Program-made: the position numbers and the translations under genes | Part shown: one piece after another, positions 25,372 to 33,642 of the stretch | Numbering within the stretch: position 1 is the first letter of the stretch | How the letters are laid out: every line of letters starts with the position of its first letter | Notes under the pieces: generated by a model | Told to the model about the DNA's origin: nothing | What the model saw: the letters and a program-made list of their open reading frames with translations, nothing else | The model's database searches: none | Origin: Lachnospiraceae bacterium | GTDB lineage: Bacteria; Bacillota; Clostridia; Lachnospirales; Lachnospiraceae | Direction of reading: 5' to 3' | NCBI GenBank assembly: GCA_025758065.1 | Contig: CP107199.1 | Location: 2,329,501-2,393,500, forward strand | Length of the DNA: 64,000 nt

Positions 25372-27948
25372 GTGAAACAGTATACAGTAACGGGAATGAG
25401 CTGTGCAGCATGCAGCGCCCGTGTAGAAAAGGCAGTTTCTAAGGTGCCAGGAGTAACTTCCTGCTCAGTCAGCCTTTTGACTAATTCTATGGGGGTGGAA
25501 GGAAACGCCACAGACCAGGAGATCATAAAAGCAGTAGTAGATGCAGGTTATGGTGCATCTGCCAAAGATGGGGAAAGTGAAAAAAAAGGCCCGGCAAACA
25601 GCGCTGCAGCTTCCGAAGAAGCCCTTACAGACCATGAAACACCCATTTTAAAGAAACGTTTGCTATATTCGGCAGGATTCTTACTTGTCCTTATGTATTT
25701 TTCTATGGGACATATGATGTGGAACTGGCCGCTGCCGGCATTTATGGATGGCAATCATGTGATGATGGGGCTGGTACAGCTGTATCTTACCGTGATCATT
25801 ATGATCATAAATCAGAAGTTCTTTATCAACGGTTTTAAGAGCCTGTTCCATGGTGCTCCCAATATGGACACTTTAGTAGCTTTAGGATCTTTTGCATCTT
25901 TCGGATACAGCTCATATGCTTTGTTTGCCATGACCTATGCCCAGCATAAGGGGGACGCAGAGGCTGTTATGGGTTATATGCACGAATTCTATTTTGAGTC
26001 TGCTGCGATGATCCTGACACTGATCACAGTGGGAAAAATGTTAGAGGCCCGTTCTAAGGGAAAAACAACGGATGCATTAAAGAGCCTGATGAAACTGTCA
26101 CCCAAAAGCGCTATAATAGAAAGAGATGGAAAAGAGACTGAAGTACCTGTTGAGCAGGTATGTACCGGAGATATATTTGTTGTCCGGCCTGGTGAAAACA
26201 TACCTGTTGATGGTATTGTATTGGAAGGAAACAGCGCGGTAAACGAAGCGGCTCTTACTGGTGAAAGTATTCCTGTAGATAAGCAGGCAGGAGACCGTGT
26301 TTTCGCAGCCACCATTAACCAGTCTGGTTTTATCCGCTGTGAATCCACCCGTGTAGGTGAAGATACTACACTTTCACAGATCATCCGTATGGTCAGTGAT
26401 GCGGCAGCTACCAAGGCACCCATTGCCAAAGTAGCAGATAAGGTTTCCGGCATTTTCGTTCCTGCAGTTATCTCCATTGCAGTTGTTACTGTGATCGCAT
26501 GGCTGATCGCTGGGGAAAGCGTCGGTTTTGCCCTTGCAAGAGGCATTTCTGTTCTGGTCATCAGTTGTCCGTGTGCTTTAGGACTTGCCACGCCTGTTGC
26601 TATTATGGTAGGAAATGGTGTGGGCGCTAAGAACGGTATCCTTTTTAAGACTGCTGTTTCTCTGGAAGAAACTGGAAAAGTTGAGATCGCAGTATTAGAT
26701 AAAACAGGAACGATCACCAGCGGTGAGCCAAAGGTAACAGATGTACTGGCAGCAGATGGATATTCTAAAGAAGAACTGTTACGATCAGCATATTCACTGG
26801 AAAGCAAAAGTGAGCATCCACTGGCAAAGGCGATCGTAGCTTACGGGGAAGAAAAGCAGACAAAACAGCTTACGGTTACTGGATTTAAGGCACTTCCCGG
26901 AAATGGCCTGGAAGGAAAAGTGGGGGATGCAGATGTAAAAGGCGGCAGCCTGAAATTTGCCCAGAGCCAGACGAAGATCCCGGAAAAGATCAGAAACCAG
27001 GCAGAAAAACTGGCAGAAGAGGGAAAAACTCCCCTGATGTTCCTGAAAAATGGTATACTTATGGGTATGATCGCAGTTGCTGATGTGATAAGAGCAGACA
27101 GTTCACAGGCAGTAAAAGAACTGCAGGATATGGGCATCGAAGTAGTTATGCTGACTGGTGACAATGAACGCACAGCCAAAGCCATTGGCCGTCAGGCTGG
27201 CGTAGACCGGGTGATCGCAGGTGTTCTTCCGGATGGAAAAGAGGAAGTCATCCGCAAGCTAAAGGAACAGGGCAAAGTTGCTATGGTAGGTGACGGTATT
27301 AATGATGCCCCTGCTCTTACAAGGGCTGATATGGGAATTGCCATTGGTGCTGGTGCAGATGTTGCTATTGATGCAGCAGATGTAGTCTTGGTAAAGAGCC
27401 GTTTAAGCGATGTGCCTGCAGCAATCCGTTTAAGCCGCGGAACTCTTAGAAACATACATGAAAATCTGTTCTGGGCCTTTTTCTACAATGTGATCGGGAT
27501 CCCTCTTGCAGCAGGTATCTGGATCCCTGTTTTTGGGTGGAAGTTAAACCCGATGTTTGGCGCCGCAGCCATGAGCTTATCCAGCTTCTGCGTTGTGACC
27601 AATGCGTTAAGGCTGAATTTACTGAATGTCAAAGACAGCCGCAAAGATAAGAAGATCCGCCGCAAAGCAGCTGTTCCGGCAGGAAAAGTGGTTGCTGCGG
27701 CAGAAATAAATACAGAAACAAAAAAGGAGAATATGACCATGACAAAGACAATGAAAATTGAGGGAATGATGTGCGGACACTGTGAGGCAGCTGTTAAGAA
27801 GGCTCTGGAAGCATTAGACGGTGTAGCAGGCGCAGAAGTAAGCCACGAAAAAGGAACAGCTGTTGTAACCTTGGAAATGGATGTAGACAATGCCGTTCTT
27901 ACAAAGGCAGTAGAAGATAAGGATTATAAGGTAGTGTCTGTTCAGTAA
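25372..27948 (+). CDS. copA: Copper-exporting P1B-type ATPase with N- and C-terminal metal-binding domains
   Basis: 858 residues. An N-terminal heavy-metal domain has GMSCAAC (C11, C14). The membrane CPC motif is at 399-401 (SCPCALGLATP), the phosphorylation site at D443 (DKTGT), with the GDGINDAP hinge near the end. After the last membrane helices and a basic linker comes a second heavy-metal domain with MCGHC (C801, C804). It pumps Cu(I) out of the cytosol. The GTG start follows AAAGGAG. The C-terminal domain looks like a fused CopZ chaperone and keeps an internal ribosome site (see 27739). Confidence 0.95.
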   Translation: MKQYTVTGMSCAACSARVEKAVSKVPGVTSCSVSLLTNSMGVEGNATDQEIIKAVVDAGYGASAKDGESEKKGPANSAAASEEALTDHETPILKKRLLYSAGFLLVLMYFSMGHMMWNWPLPAFMDGNHVMMGLVQLYLTVIIMIINQKFFINGFKSLFHGAPNMDTLVALGSFASFGYSSYALFAMTYAQHKGDAEAVMGYMHEFYFESAAMILTLITVGKMLEARSKGKTTDALKSLMKLSPKSAIIERDGKETEVPVEQVCTGDIFVVRPGENIPVDGIVLEGNSAVNEAALTGESIPVDKQAGDRVFAATINQSGFIRCESTRVGEDTTLSQIIRMVSDAAATKAPIAKVADKVSGIFVPAVISIAVVTVIAWLIAGESVGFALARGISVLVISCPCALGLATPVAIMVGNGVGAKNGILFKTAVSLEETGKVEIAVLDKTGTITSGEPKVTDVLAADGYSKEELLRSAYSLESKSEHPLAKAIVAYGEEKQTKQLTVTGFKALPGNGLEGKVGDADVKGGSLKFAQSQTKIPEKIRNQAEKLAEEGKTPLMFLKNGILMGMIAVADVIRADSSQAVKELQDMGIEVVMLTGDNERTAKAIGRQAGVDRVIAGVLPDGKEEVIRKLKEQGKVAMVGDGINDAPALTRADMGIAIGAGADVAIDAADVVLVKSRLSDVPAAIRLSRGTLRNIHENLFWAFFYNVIGIPLAAGIWIPVFGWKLNPMFGAAAMSLSSFCVVTNALRLNLLNVKDSRKDKKIRRKAAVPAGKVVAAAEINTETKKENMTMTKTMKIEGMMCGHCEAAVKKALEALDGVAGAEVSHEKGTAVVTLEMDVDNAVLTKAVEDKDYKVVSVQ
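27739..27948 (+). other. Possible internal translation start for a free CopZ-like copper chaperone
   Basis: Inside copA and in frame, AAAAAGGAG (27721-27729) lies nine bases before the ATG at 27739, with another ATG at 27733. Translation from there gives a 69-residue heavy-metal domain protein, the usual CopZ size, with MCGHC. This looks like a copA-copZ fusion in which the old copZ start survived. Whether the free protein is made is inference. Confidence 0.5.
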
Positions 27949-28002
27949 GCAATAAAAAAACATGTTTTTGGGCAAAATCAACAAAAACCGTAAGAAAGTG
28001 CA

Positions 28003-28031
28003 TTGACTAATGGTGATAATGATGATATTAT
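28003..28031 (+). promoter_or_regulatory. Promoter of the PTS operon
   Basis: TTGACT (28003-28008), 17 bases, TATTAT (28026-28031). The transcript would begin near 28038 and run into the antiterminator and terminator structures that follow. Confidence 0.6.
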
Positions 28032-28057
28032 GATTATATCGTTACATTATTGACAAT

Positions 28058-28137
28058 ATTGGTTGCTTTAAGGCAACATGCAAAACCAATTTTGAATGAT
28101 ATTTCTATATGTAGATATGTGTTCAAAGTTGGTTTTT
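28058..28137 (+). promoter_or_regulatory. RAT-like ribonucleic antiterminator and overlapping terminator
   Basis: ATTGGTT (28058-28064) can pair with AACCAAT (28084-28090) around GCTTTAAGGCAACATGCAA, a shape and sequence (GGnTTG ... GCAAAACC) like the RAT sites of the LicT/SacY/GlcT antiterminator family. The right arm is also the left arm of a terminator: AAAACCAATTTTGAA (28082-28096) with TTCAAAGTTGGTTTT (28122-28136) and a T run. The two are mutually exclusive. No antiterminator gene is in the window. It precedes the EIIA gene. Confidence 0.65.
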
Positions 28138-28246
28138 GTTATTTATAAACATAGGATCGCGGGAGTGCAGAGTACGCAGCAATCCGGTATCAGAGAACCA
28201 AAATATATGACGAGTATGATTTGTGATCTATAAGGGGGAAATCATC

Positions 28247-28735
28247 ATGTTTCAGGGAATTAAAAAATTGTTCGGTTCCAAAAAAGAAAAGGAGCAGATC
28301 CTGGCGCCGGTTGCAGGTCAGGCAGTACCTTTAAGTGAAGTTCCTGACCCGGCTTTTGCGCAGGAGATTTTAGGAAAAGGTGTTGCAATACAGCCTGCTG
28401 AAAATGAATTCAGGGCGCCGGCATCCGGTGAAGTGACAGTTCTGTTTGAAACCGGCCATGCAGTGAGCATCCGTACAGAAAGCGGCGCAGATGTGATCGT
28501 CCATATTGGTTTAGATACTGTAAATCTAAAGGGGCAGTTCTTTACTACCCATGTAAAACAGGGAGACACAGTAAAAGCAGGCGACCTGCTGATCACAGCA
28601 GATATAGAGCAGATCAAGGCAGCTGGTTATGATGTGATCACACCGGTGATCGTCTGCAATGTTTCTGATTTCCCGGATATGGTATGTCACCCGGGAAAAA
28701 CAGTAAAAGTCATGGATGAGATCATTACGCTGTAA
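28247..28735 (+). CDS. crr: PTS glucose-type EIIA component
   Basis: 162 residues of the glucose-family EIIA fold. ILAPVAGQAVPLSEVPDPAFAQ opens it, and H71 (ETGHAVSIR) and H86 (VIVHIGLDTVNL) match the two active-site histidines. It accepts phosphate from HPr and passes it to EIIB. The true start is the ATG at 28247 after AAGGGGGAA; an upstream in-frame start at 28223 overlaps the ribosome site. The partner EIIBC gene is now 1.6 kb away because of an inserted element. Confidence 0.93.
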   Translation: MFQGIKKLFGSKKEKEQILAPVAGQAVPLSEVPDPAFAQEILGKGVAIQPAENEFRAPASGEVTVLFETGHAVSIRTESGADVIVHIGLDTVNLKGQFFTTHVKQGDTVKAGDLLITADIEQIKAAGYDVITPVIVCNVSDFPDMVCHPGKTVKVMDEIITL

Positions 28736-28985
28736 TGATCATCAACGTGGATAGAAAGGGGATTTGAAACCAGGAGAGGGGTTCAAATAAATCAGCCGGG
28801 GGCAGATGTCTGCCGGCATCAAAAGAAAGCAGGGATTTCGCTTTTAGCACTGTATATTTATAAATAGTGCCCCTCTCACGCTTATTTTCTCTTTTGCTTC
28901 CTGAATAGCTGAATGCGCACAACGTCCCCCCTTAGTTAAATTTAGCTCATTTCAAAGCGCCTGTTTTTATTTTCCCACTGACAGA

Positions 28986-30167
28986 CTATCCGCCCTTTTC
29001 ATACAAGATACTTTTTACTTTTTCCAATAATAGCTCATCACAAAACTTCCGGTTCACACTTTTTCGGCTGATTCCACTTTCTTTAAATCTTTGAATACGG
29101 CGATACAGGTATAATTCTCTCATGTTGAAGCCGATGATCATCAGATCAAATATTACTTCTGTTGCTGCATGGCAATAGCAATGTTTTGCGTGATAATACG
29201 TTTTCAACTGGTGGAATCCATTCTCTTCTATATCCCATCTTCGGTTCATCATCTCCCATAAAACCCGAGGTTCCCCTTGATCCAGAGTCGTTACCAGCCA
29301 CATCCGGCGTTCGTTTTCTTTCCAGCTTTCATGATATCGGATCACACGAAGCTTATGGGGACTATTATCTATCTCAAATCCTGAAAGATCCCAGACTTCT
29401 ATATTCTTTTTTCCACAGGTAAACGACCTTTTTTTCCCCTCATCCCGCTTAAACAGGCTTTCCGCATCCTGAAACAGTTCCCTTCGTTCATCTTTTAGTC
29501 GGATCACCGCATCCAGTCCGCACTCTTTTATCGTATTGATAAATGGGGCATTCAGATACAGCGCATCTGCTACGATCACATCTGCGAAATGTCCGTGTCT
29601 TTCCTTCAGACGTCTGATCAGCTTTTTTCCTCCTGTCAGTTCTCCTTCATCTTTTTCCGCTCCGTCCCTCGGTTTTAACATTTCCTGGCCCAGGATTACA
29701 TGTGGCGTTTTTCCTACTGTCATACAGACCACGCTCCGGTGGAAATATTCTGTTTCACCTGCACGGTTTTTCCGGCTAAGGCAGTCCGAACAGGACTTTT
29801 TTGTGCTGTTGAACAATTCCACTCCATCGATACCGGCTACAACATATCCACCTATAGTCCCTTCCCGAAATACACGGTTGCTTTTTATGATATCGATCGT
29901 CTGGTCGTGGATCTCACGGATCTCATCTGGATCTATCTGGGTAAGAAGGTCACGGACCGCATCAATTTTAGGTATTTTTCCATGTATGCAGTTTTTCAAT
30001 CGTTTTCCCATACTTTCAGGCGCAGAAAAAACTGTATGAAAACTCTCATACTGCAGCATCAGAAAGAGCAGTGCCGGCATGACGATATTAAATAATGGGA
30101 TCGTTCTTCTTTTTCTTTTGTCCGATAACCCCTTGATTTTCTCCGGGATTTTATATACACTTTTCAT
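28986..30167 (-). CDS. IS4-superfamily DDE transposase
   Basis: 393 residues. The catalytic triad is readable: Asp in VAGIDGVELFNSTKK, Asp in DVIVADALYLNAPF, and Glu in NRRWDIEENGFHQLK (the Y/W-x2-R...E...K signature). It is the only gene in the element and looks intact. It reads towards the EIIA gene, opposite to the PTS operon. Confidence 0.9.
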   Translation of the reverse strand: MKSVYKIPEKIKGLSDKRKRRTIPLFNIVMPALLFLMLQYESFHTVFSAPESMGKRLKNCIHGKIPKIDAVRDLLTQIDPDEIREIHDQTIDIIKSNRVFREGTIGGYVVAGIDGVELFNSTKKSCSDCLSRKNRAGETEYFHRSVVCMTVGKTPHVILGQEMLKPRDGAEKDEGELTGGKKLIRRLKERHGHFADVIVADALYLNAPFINTIKECGLDAVIRLKDERRELFQDAESLFKRDEGKKRSFTCGKKNIEVWDLSGFEIDNSPHKLRVIRYHESWKENERRMWLVTTLDQGEPRVLWEMMNRRWDIEENGFHQLKTYYHAKHCYCHAATEVIFDLMIIGFNMRELYLYRRIQRFKESGISRKSVNRKFCDELLLEKVKSILYEKGG

Positions 30168-30203
30168 ATAAGTTAGCAGCTTCTTTAATGCTAATTTTTC
30201 ATT

Positions 30204-30358
30204 AAGGACACCTTCTTTCGTGTTGTTTTGTGGGTAACATAATTATACAATAAAAGGTGTCCTTTTTGATTGCTTATGCAGAAAAAACAGTAACTTTTTA
30301 TTCAATATGAGAATTCCCCGTTCTGCCAGATGGATCCCTTGCAAAACGGGGAACTTTT
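30204..30358 (+). terminator. Two + strand terminator-like hairpins inside the IS right end
   Basis: AAGGACACCTT (30204-30214) pairs with AAGGTGTCCTT (30254-30264) followed by T residues. TTCCCCGTT (30314-30322) pairs with AACGGGGAA (30345-30353) followed by CTTTTTA. Both would stop transcripts entering from the EIIA side before the EIIBC gene, and they also shield the transposase from outside reading in their orientation. Confidence 0.55.
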
Positions 30359-30401
30359 TATCTTAAAAGCGAAATCCCTGAAAAGAAAGGGGTTTTTAGT
30401 T

Positions 30402-31859
30402 ATGATGAAGTTTTTTCAGAAACTTGGTAAGTCATTGATGCTTCCAGTGGCGTGTCTGCCAGTGTGCGGTATCCTTATGGGTATCGGATACATCCTGGCA
30501 CCGGCAGCTATGGCAGGTGAGGTTCAGGGATTTACCGCAGGAGGCTTATCGTACTCTATCGGACTGTTTCTGATCAAAGCGGGGGGAGCATTGATCGATA
30601 ATATGTCCTGGCTGTTCGCGGTAGGTGTAGGCGTAGGTATGGCAGATGATTCAGATGGAACAGCAGGTCTGGCAGGTCTTGTATCTATGTATATGATCAC
30701 CACACTGTTAAGTCCCGGTGCTGTTGCCGGTATTACCGGACATGAGGCAGCGCCTGCATTTGGTAAGATCATCAACCAGTTCGTTGGTATTCTTTCCGGT
30801 CTTATCGGTTCTGCATGCTACAACAAATATAAGACTGTTAAACTGCCGGATGCACTGGCATTCTTCAGCGGCAAGAGAGCAGTTGCGATCTTTACAGCTA
30901 TTTATTCCATAGTTGCAGCTTTAGTCCTGTTTGTAGTATGGCCTCTGGTTTACGGTGGTCTGGTAGCATTAGGCGAAGCATTTATCGGAATGGGTGCTGT
31001 TGGAGCAGGTATCTATGCATTCTTTAACCGGCTTCTGATCCCATTTGGCCTGCATCATGCGTTAAACTCTGTATTCTGGTTTGATGTTGCAGGAATCAGT
31101 GACCTGAGCAAATTCTGGGGCAATACCGGTGTTTACGGACAGACAGGTATGTATATGACCGGATTCTTCCCATTTATGATGTTTGGTCTTCCAGCAGCCT
31201 GCATCGCTATGTATCAGACAGCAAAACCTGCTAAGAAGAAAATGGTTTACGGACTTTTAGCTTCTGCAGCTTTCTGTTCTTTCTTTACAGGTGTTACAGA
31301 ACCAATTGAGTTTTCCTTTATGTTCCTGGCTCCAGGGCTGTATGTAGTGCATGCCCTGTTAGCAGGTATTACAGCAGGCATCACCGTTGCCCTGCCGATC
31401 CGTGCAGGCTTCTCCTTCTCAGGCGGTGCTGTTGATATGGTACTTAGTTCCTTTACGCCACTTGCAGAAAATCCATGGCTGCTGATCCCGGTAGGTATCG
31501 CAGTTGGCGTTCTTTATTATATCGTATTCCGTTTCGCTATTACAAAGTTCAATTTAAAGACACCGGGACGGGAAGATGATGATGCAGAAGAGTTAAAGGC
31601 AACTCTGGCAAACAATGATTACACCTCCGTTGCAAAAATCGTTTTGGAAGGCGTTGGCGGTCCTGAAAATGTAACTTCCATTGACAACTGCATTACCAGA
31701 TTACGTCTGGAAGTAAAGGATTATACAAAGGTTAATGAAAAGGTGATCAAGTCAGCAGGTGTTGCAGGCGTGATACGTCCAAGCAAGACTGCTGTCCAGG
31801 TTATCATCGGAACCCAGGTACAGTTCGTAGCAGATGAATTTAAGAAGCTTTGCAAGTAA
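30402..31859 (+). CDS. PTS EIIBC permease, N-acetylglucosamine/glucose type
   Basis: 485 residues. The EIIC domain (to about 390) has some ten membrane segments with the sugar-binding GVTEPIEFSFMFLAPGLYVVHALL segment and IPFGLHHALNS. The C-terminal EIIB domain has the phosphorylated Cys430 in SIDNCITRLRLEV. It imports and phosphorylates an aldohexose or N-acetylhexosamine; the sequence leans to N-acetylglucosamine but does not settle it. The start is the ATG at 30402, nine bases after AAAGGGG. The longer frame from 30330 lies in IS DNA. The IS separates it from its EIIA gene and promoter. Confidence 0.9.
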   Translation: MMKFFQKLGKSLMLPVACLPVCGILMGIGYILAPAAMAGEVQGFTAGGLSYSIGLFLIKAGGALIDNMSWLFAVGVGVGMADDSDGTAGLAGLVSMYMITTLLSPGAVAGITGHEAAPAFGKIINQFVGILSGLIGSACYNKYKTVKLPDALAFFSGKRAVAIFTAIYSIVAALVLFVVWPLVYGGLVALGEAFIGMGAVGAGIYAFFNRLLIPFGLHHALNSVFWFDVAGISDLSKFWGNTGVYGQTGMYMTGFFPFMMFGLPAACIAMYQTAKPAKKKMVYGLLASAAFCSFFTGVTEPIEFSFMFLAPGLYVVHALLAGITAGITVALPIRAGFSFSGGAVDMVLSSFTPLAENPWLLIPVGIAVGVLYYIVFRFAITKFNLKTPGREDDDAEELKATLANNDYTSVAKIVLEGVGGPENVTSIDNCITRLRLEVKDYTKVNEKVIKSAGVAGVIRPSKTAVQVIIGTQVQFVADEFKKLCK

Positions 31860-31904
31860 ACGTACATGTTACCTGACGGTGATATCACCGCTTAGAAAAA
31901 TGAG

Positions 31905-31949
31905 CCGCCGCATAAAGGTGAGAACAGCCTTTTTTGCGGCGGTTTTTTT
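31905..31949 (+). terminator. Terminator of the PTS operon
   Basis: CCGCCGCA (31905-31912) pairs with TGCGGCGG (31935-31942), followed by seven T residues. Confidence 0.85.
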
Positions 31950-32024
31950 CAGCCTTTCTGTTTTCATTGTTTAAGTGCCGGATGCATAAGAGGTATTTTT
32001 ACCAGGAACGGCAGTTTATTATTT

Positions 32025-32807
32025 TTACCAGGAACGCAGTCTTTTTTCCAGTATAGTTACTCCCTGATACAATATCCATGAAAGCAGGCATAAAATGATC
32101 AGGGCACTCATCAGTTTTGTCATTTCAAAGGTCTGGGATGCATAAGTGATAAGATAGCCAAGGCCTGCTTTGGCACTTAAAAATTCACCGATGATCACAC
32201 CTACCAGACAGAGCCCGATGTTTACTTTCATGGTACTCATAAGCAGAGGAAGACTGCCGGGAAGGAGAACTTTGGTAAGTACATCTTTTTTACTGCCTCC
32301 CAGAGAAAAAATCAGCCGGATCTTATCATGATCCATTTGGTTAAAGCCTGTATATAAAGTCATGACAGAGCCAAAAACAGCAATGGAAACAGCAGCAGTT
32401 ACCACCATGCGCATACGGCTTCCAAGCCATACAAGGAGAAGGGGTGCCAGAGCAGATTTTGGAAGGCTGTTTAATAGAACTAAAAAAGGCTCAAACACCT
32501 GGGCAGCAAGAGGATCTGACCAGAGAAAAAGGGCTGTGATAAGGCTGATCAGGGTACACAAAAAGAAGCTTACCAGGGTTTCGGTCAATGTGACTCCGGT
32601 GTGGAGAAAAAGGCTTTTATCCAAAAACATGTGAAACAGACACAAAAGGATCTGGGAGGGGCAGCTGAATATAAAACGGTTGATCATTCCTAAAGAAGCC
32701 GTCAGCTCCCACAGGGACAGAAAAAGGATAAAAAGGATGATACGGCATAATTTGATCTGTCTGGCTTCTCTTAAAAGCTTTGCTTCATATTCCTGCTGTC
32801 TGGTCAT
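32025..32807 (-). CDS. ABC transporter permease, nitrate/sulfonate/taurine (SsuC/TauC) type
   Basis: 260 residues with about six membrane segments. The permease EAA loop is visible (IRLIFSLGGSKKDVLTKVLLPGSLPLLMSTMKVNIGLCLVGVIIGEFL). The N-terminal WELTASLGMINRFIFSCPSQIL is the common opening of this subfamily. The gene overlaps the ATPase gene by 23 bases on the same strand. Substrates in the subfamily include sulfonates, nitrate, and thiamine precursors; no substrate-binding protein is adjacent. Confidence 0.88.
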   Translation of the reverse strand: MTRQQEYEAKLLREARQIKLCRIILFILFLSLWELTASLGMINRFIFSCPSQILLCLFHMFLDKSLFLHTGVTLTETLVSFFLCTLISLITALFLWSDPLAAQVFEPFLVLLNSLPKSALAPLLLVWLGSRMRMVVTAAVSIAVFGSVMTLYTGFNQMDHDKIRLIFSLGGSKKDVLTKVLLPGSLPLLMSTMKVNIGLCLVGVIIGEFLSAKAGLGYLITYASQTFEMTKLMSALIILCLLSWILYQGVTILEKRLRSW

Positions 32808-33576
32808 CTGTTTTCAGCTCCTTCCACAAAAGATCAAAATAATGGGAAAATTCCGGGCAGTTGCGCCGTTTTAAAGGAGTATTCATATCATCAGGAAATG
32901 AAACAGACAGAACAGCGCGGATACGCCCCGGTCTTGGAGTGAGGACGATAATACGGTCGGCAAAACTGATGGCTTCTGACAGGTCGTGTGTGACCAGAAC
33001 AGCTGTTTTGTTAGTTTTTCTTAAAATAGAGCTGATATCATCGCATACAGTAAGCCTATTCTGATGATCAAGAGCAGAAAAAGGCTCATCTAGTAAGAGC
33101 AGGTCCGGTTTTAGGGCCAGGGTGCGTATAAGGGCGGCTCTCTGGCGCATGCCGCCGGAGAGAGCAGAAGGCTTTGCATGTTCAAAACCGGCAAGTCCAT
33201 AATCAGAAAGCATGGCAGACAGTTCTTTTTTCCGGTCATCTGTCAGCTGATGCTGGATCTCCAGTCCAAGTGAGACATTAGAAAGAATATCCCGCCATTC
33301 AAACAGCTGGTCTTTCTGGAACATGTAGCCGATATGAAAAGCATTTCCCGGATTTTTTTCCAGAAGTTCCCCATCCAGGAAGATGGCACCGGCTTCCGGT
33401 TCGTCAAGGCCGCAAATAAGGGATAAAAGAGTGGATTTTCCACAGCCGGAAGGGCCTAGAATGGCTACAAATTCCCCGTGCTCCACAGTAAAAGAAATAT
33501 CAGAAAGGGCCAGCGTTTCCTTATGTTTACTGTGGTAGGAAAAGCTGACCCTGCAAACCTGCAGTTTGGGTTTCAT
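32785..33576 (-). CDS. ABC transporter ATPase, nitrate/sulfonate/taurine (SsuB/TauB) type
   Basis: 263 residues with Walker A GPSGCGKSTLL, Q-loop YMFQKDQLFEWRD, signature SALSGGMRQRAALIRTL, Walker B LLLLDEPFSALD and H-loop VTHDLSEAI, all intact. It energises the permease encoded downstream. The deacetylase gene lies 66 bases upstream on the same strand, so the three may share a transcript. Confidence 0.93.
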   Translation of the reverse strand: MKPKLQVCRVSFSYHSKHKETLALSDISFTVEHGEFVAILGPSGCGKSTLLSLICGLDEPEAGAIFLDGELLEKNPGNAFHIGYMFQKDQLFEWRDILSNVSLGLEIQHQLTDDRKKELSAMLSDYGLAGFEHAKPSALSGGMRQRAALIRTLALKPDLLLLDEPFSALDHQNRLTVCDDISSILRKTNKTAVLVTHDLSEAISFADRIIVLTPRPGRIRAVLSVSFPDDMNTPLKRRNCPEFSHYFDLLWKELKTDDQTAGI

Positions 33577-33642
33577 AAAGATACCCCAAAGTTCATTCTT
33601 GATTTAATATACGCAGAAAATGGAAAAATGTTTGCAGCGGTT

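Larger units (their letters stand above)
28830..30380 (-). mobile_element. Complete IS4-superfamily insertion sequence with 9-bp target duplication
   Basis: 1,551 bases bounded by perfect 17-base inverted repeats CAGGGATTTCGCTTTTA (28830-28846 and its complement ending at 30380). The target sequence AAAAGAAAG is duplicated at 28821-28829 and 30381-30389, so insertion is recent and precise. The second copy of the target is part of the AAAGGGG ribosome site of the EIIBC gene, which was therefore left intact. Within its right end are two + strand terminator-like hairpins (30204-30264 and 30314-30358). Confidence 0.93.

Noticed and set aside
27955..27975. AAAAACATGTTTTT after copA as a terminator
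   Set aside because: The stem is almost entirely A-T with a four-base loop and is too weak to call.
28778..28800. tRNA-like GGGGTTCAAAT sequence
   Set aside because: No acceptor, D or anticodon arms can be folded around it. It is part of a small hairpin between EIIA and the IS.
30330..30401. N-terminal extension of the EIIBC frame
   Set aside because: The extra codons come from the IS right end and the duplicated target. The ATG at 30402 has the ribosome site and the normal EIIC start.
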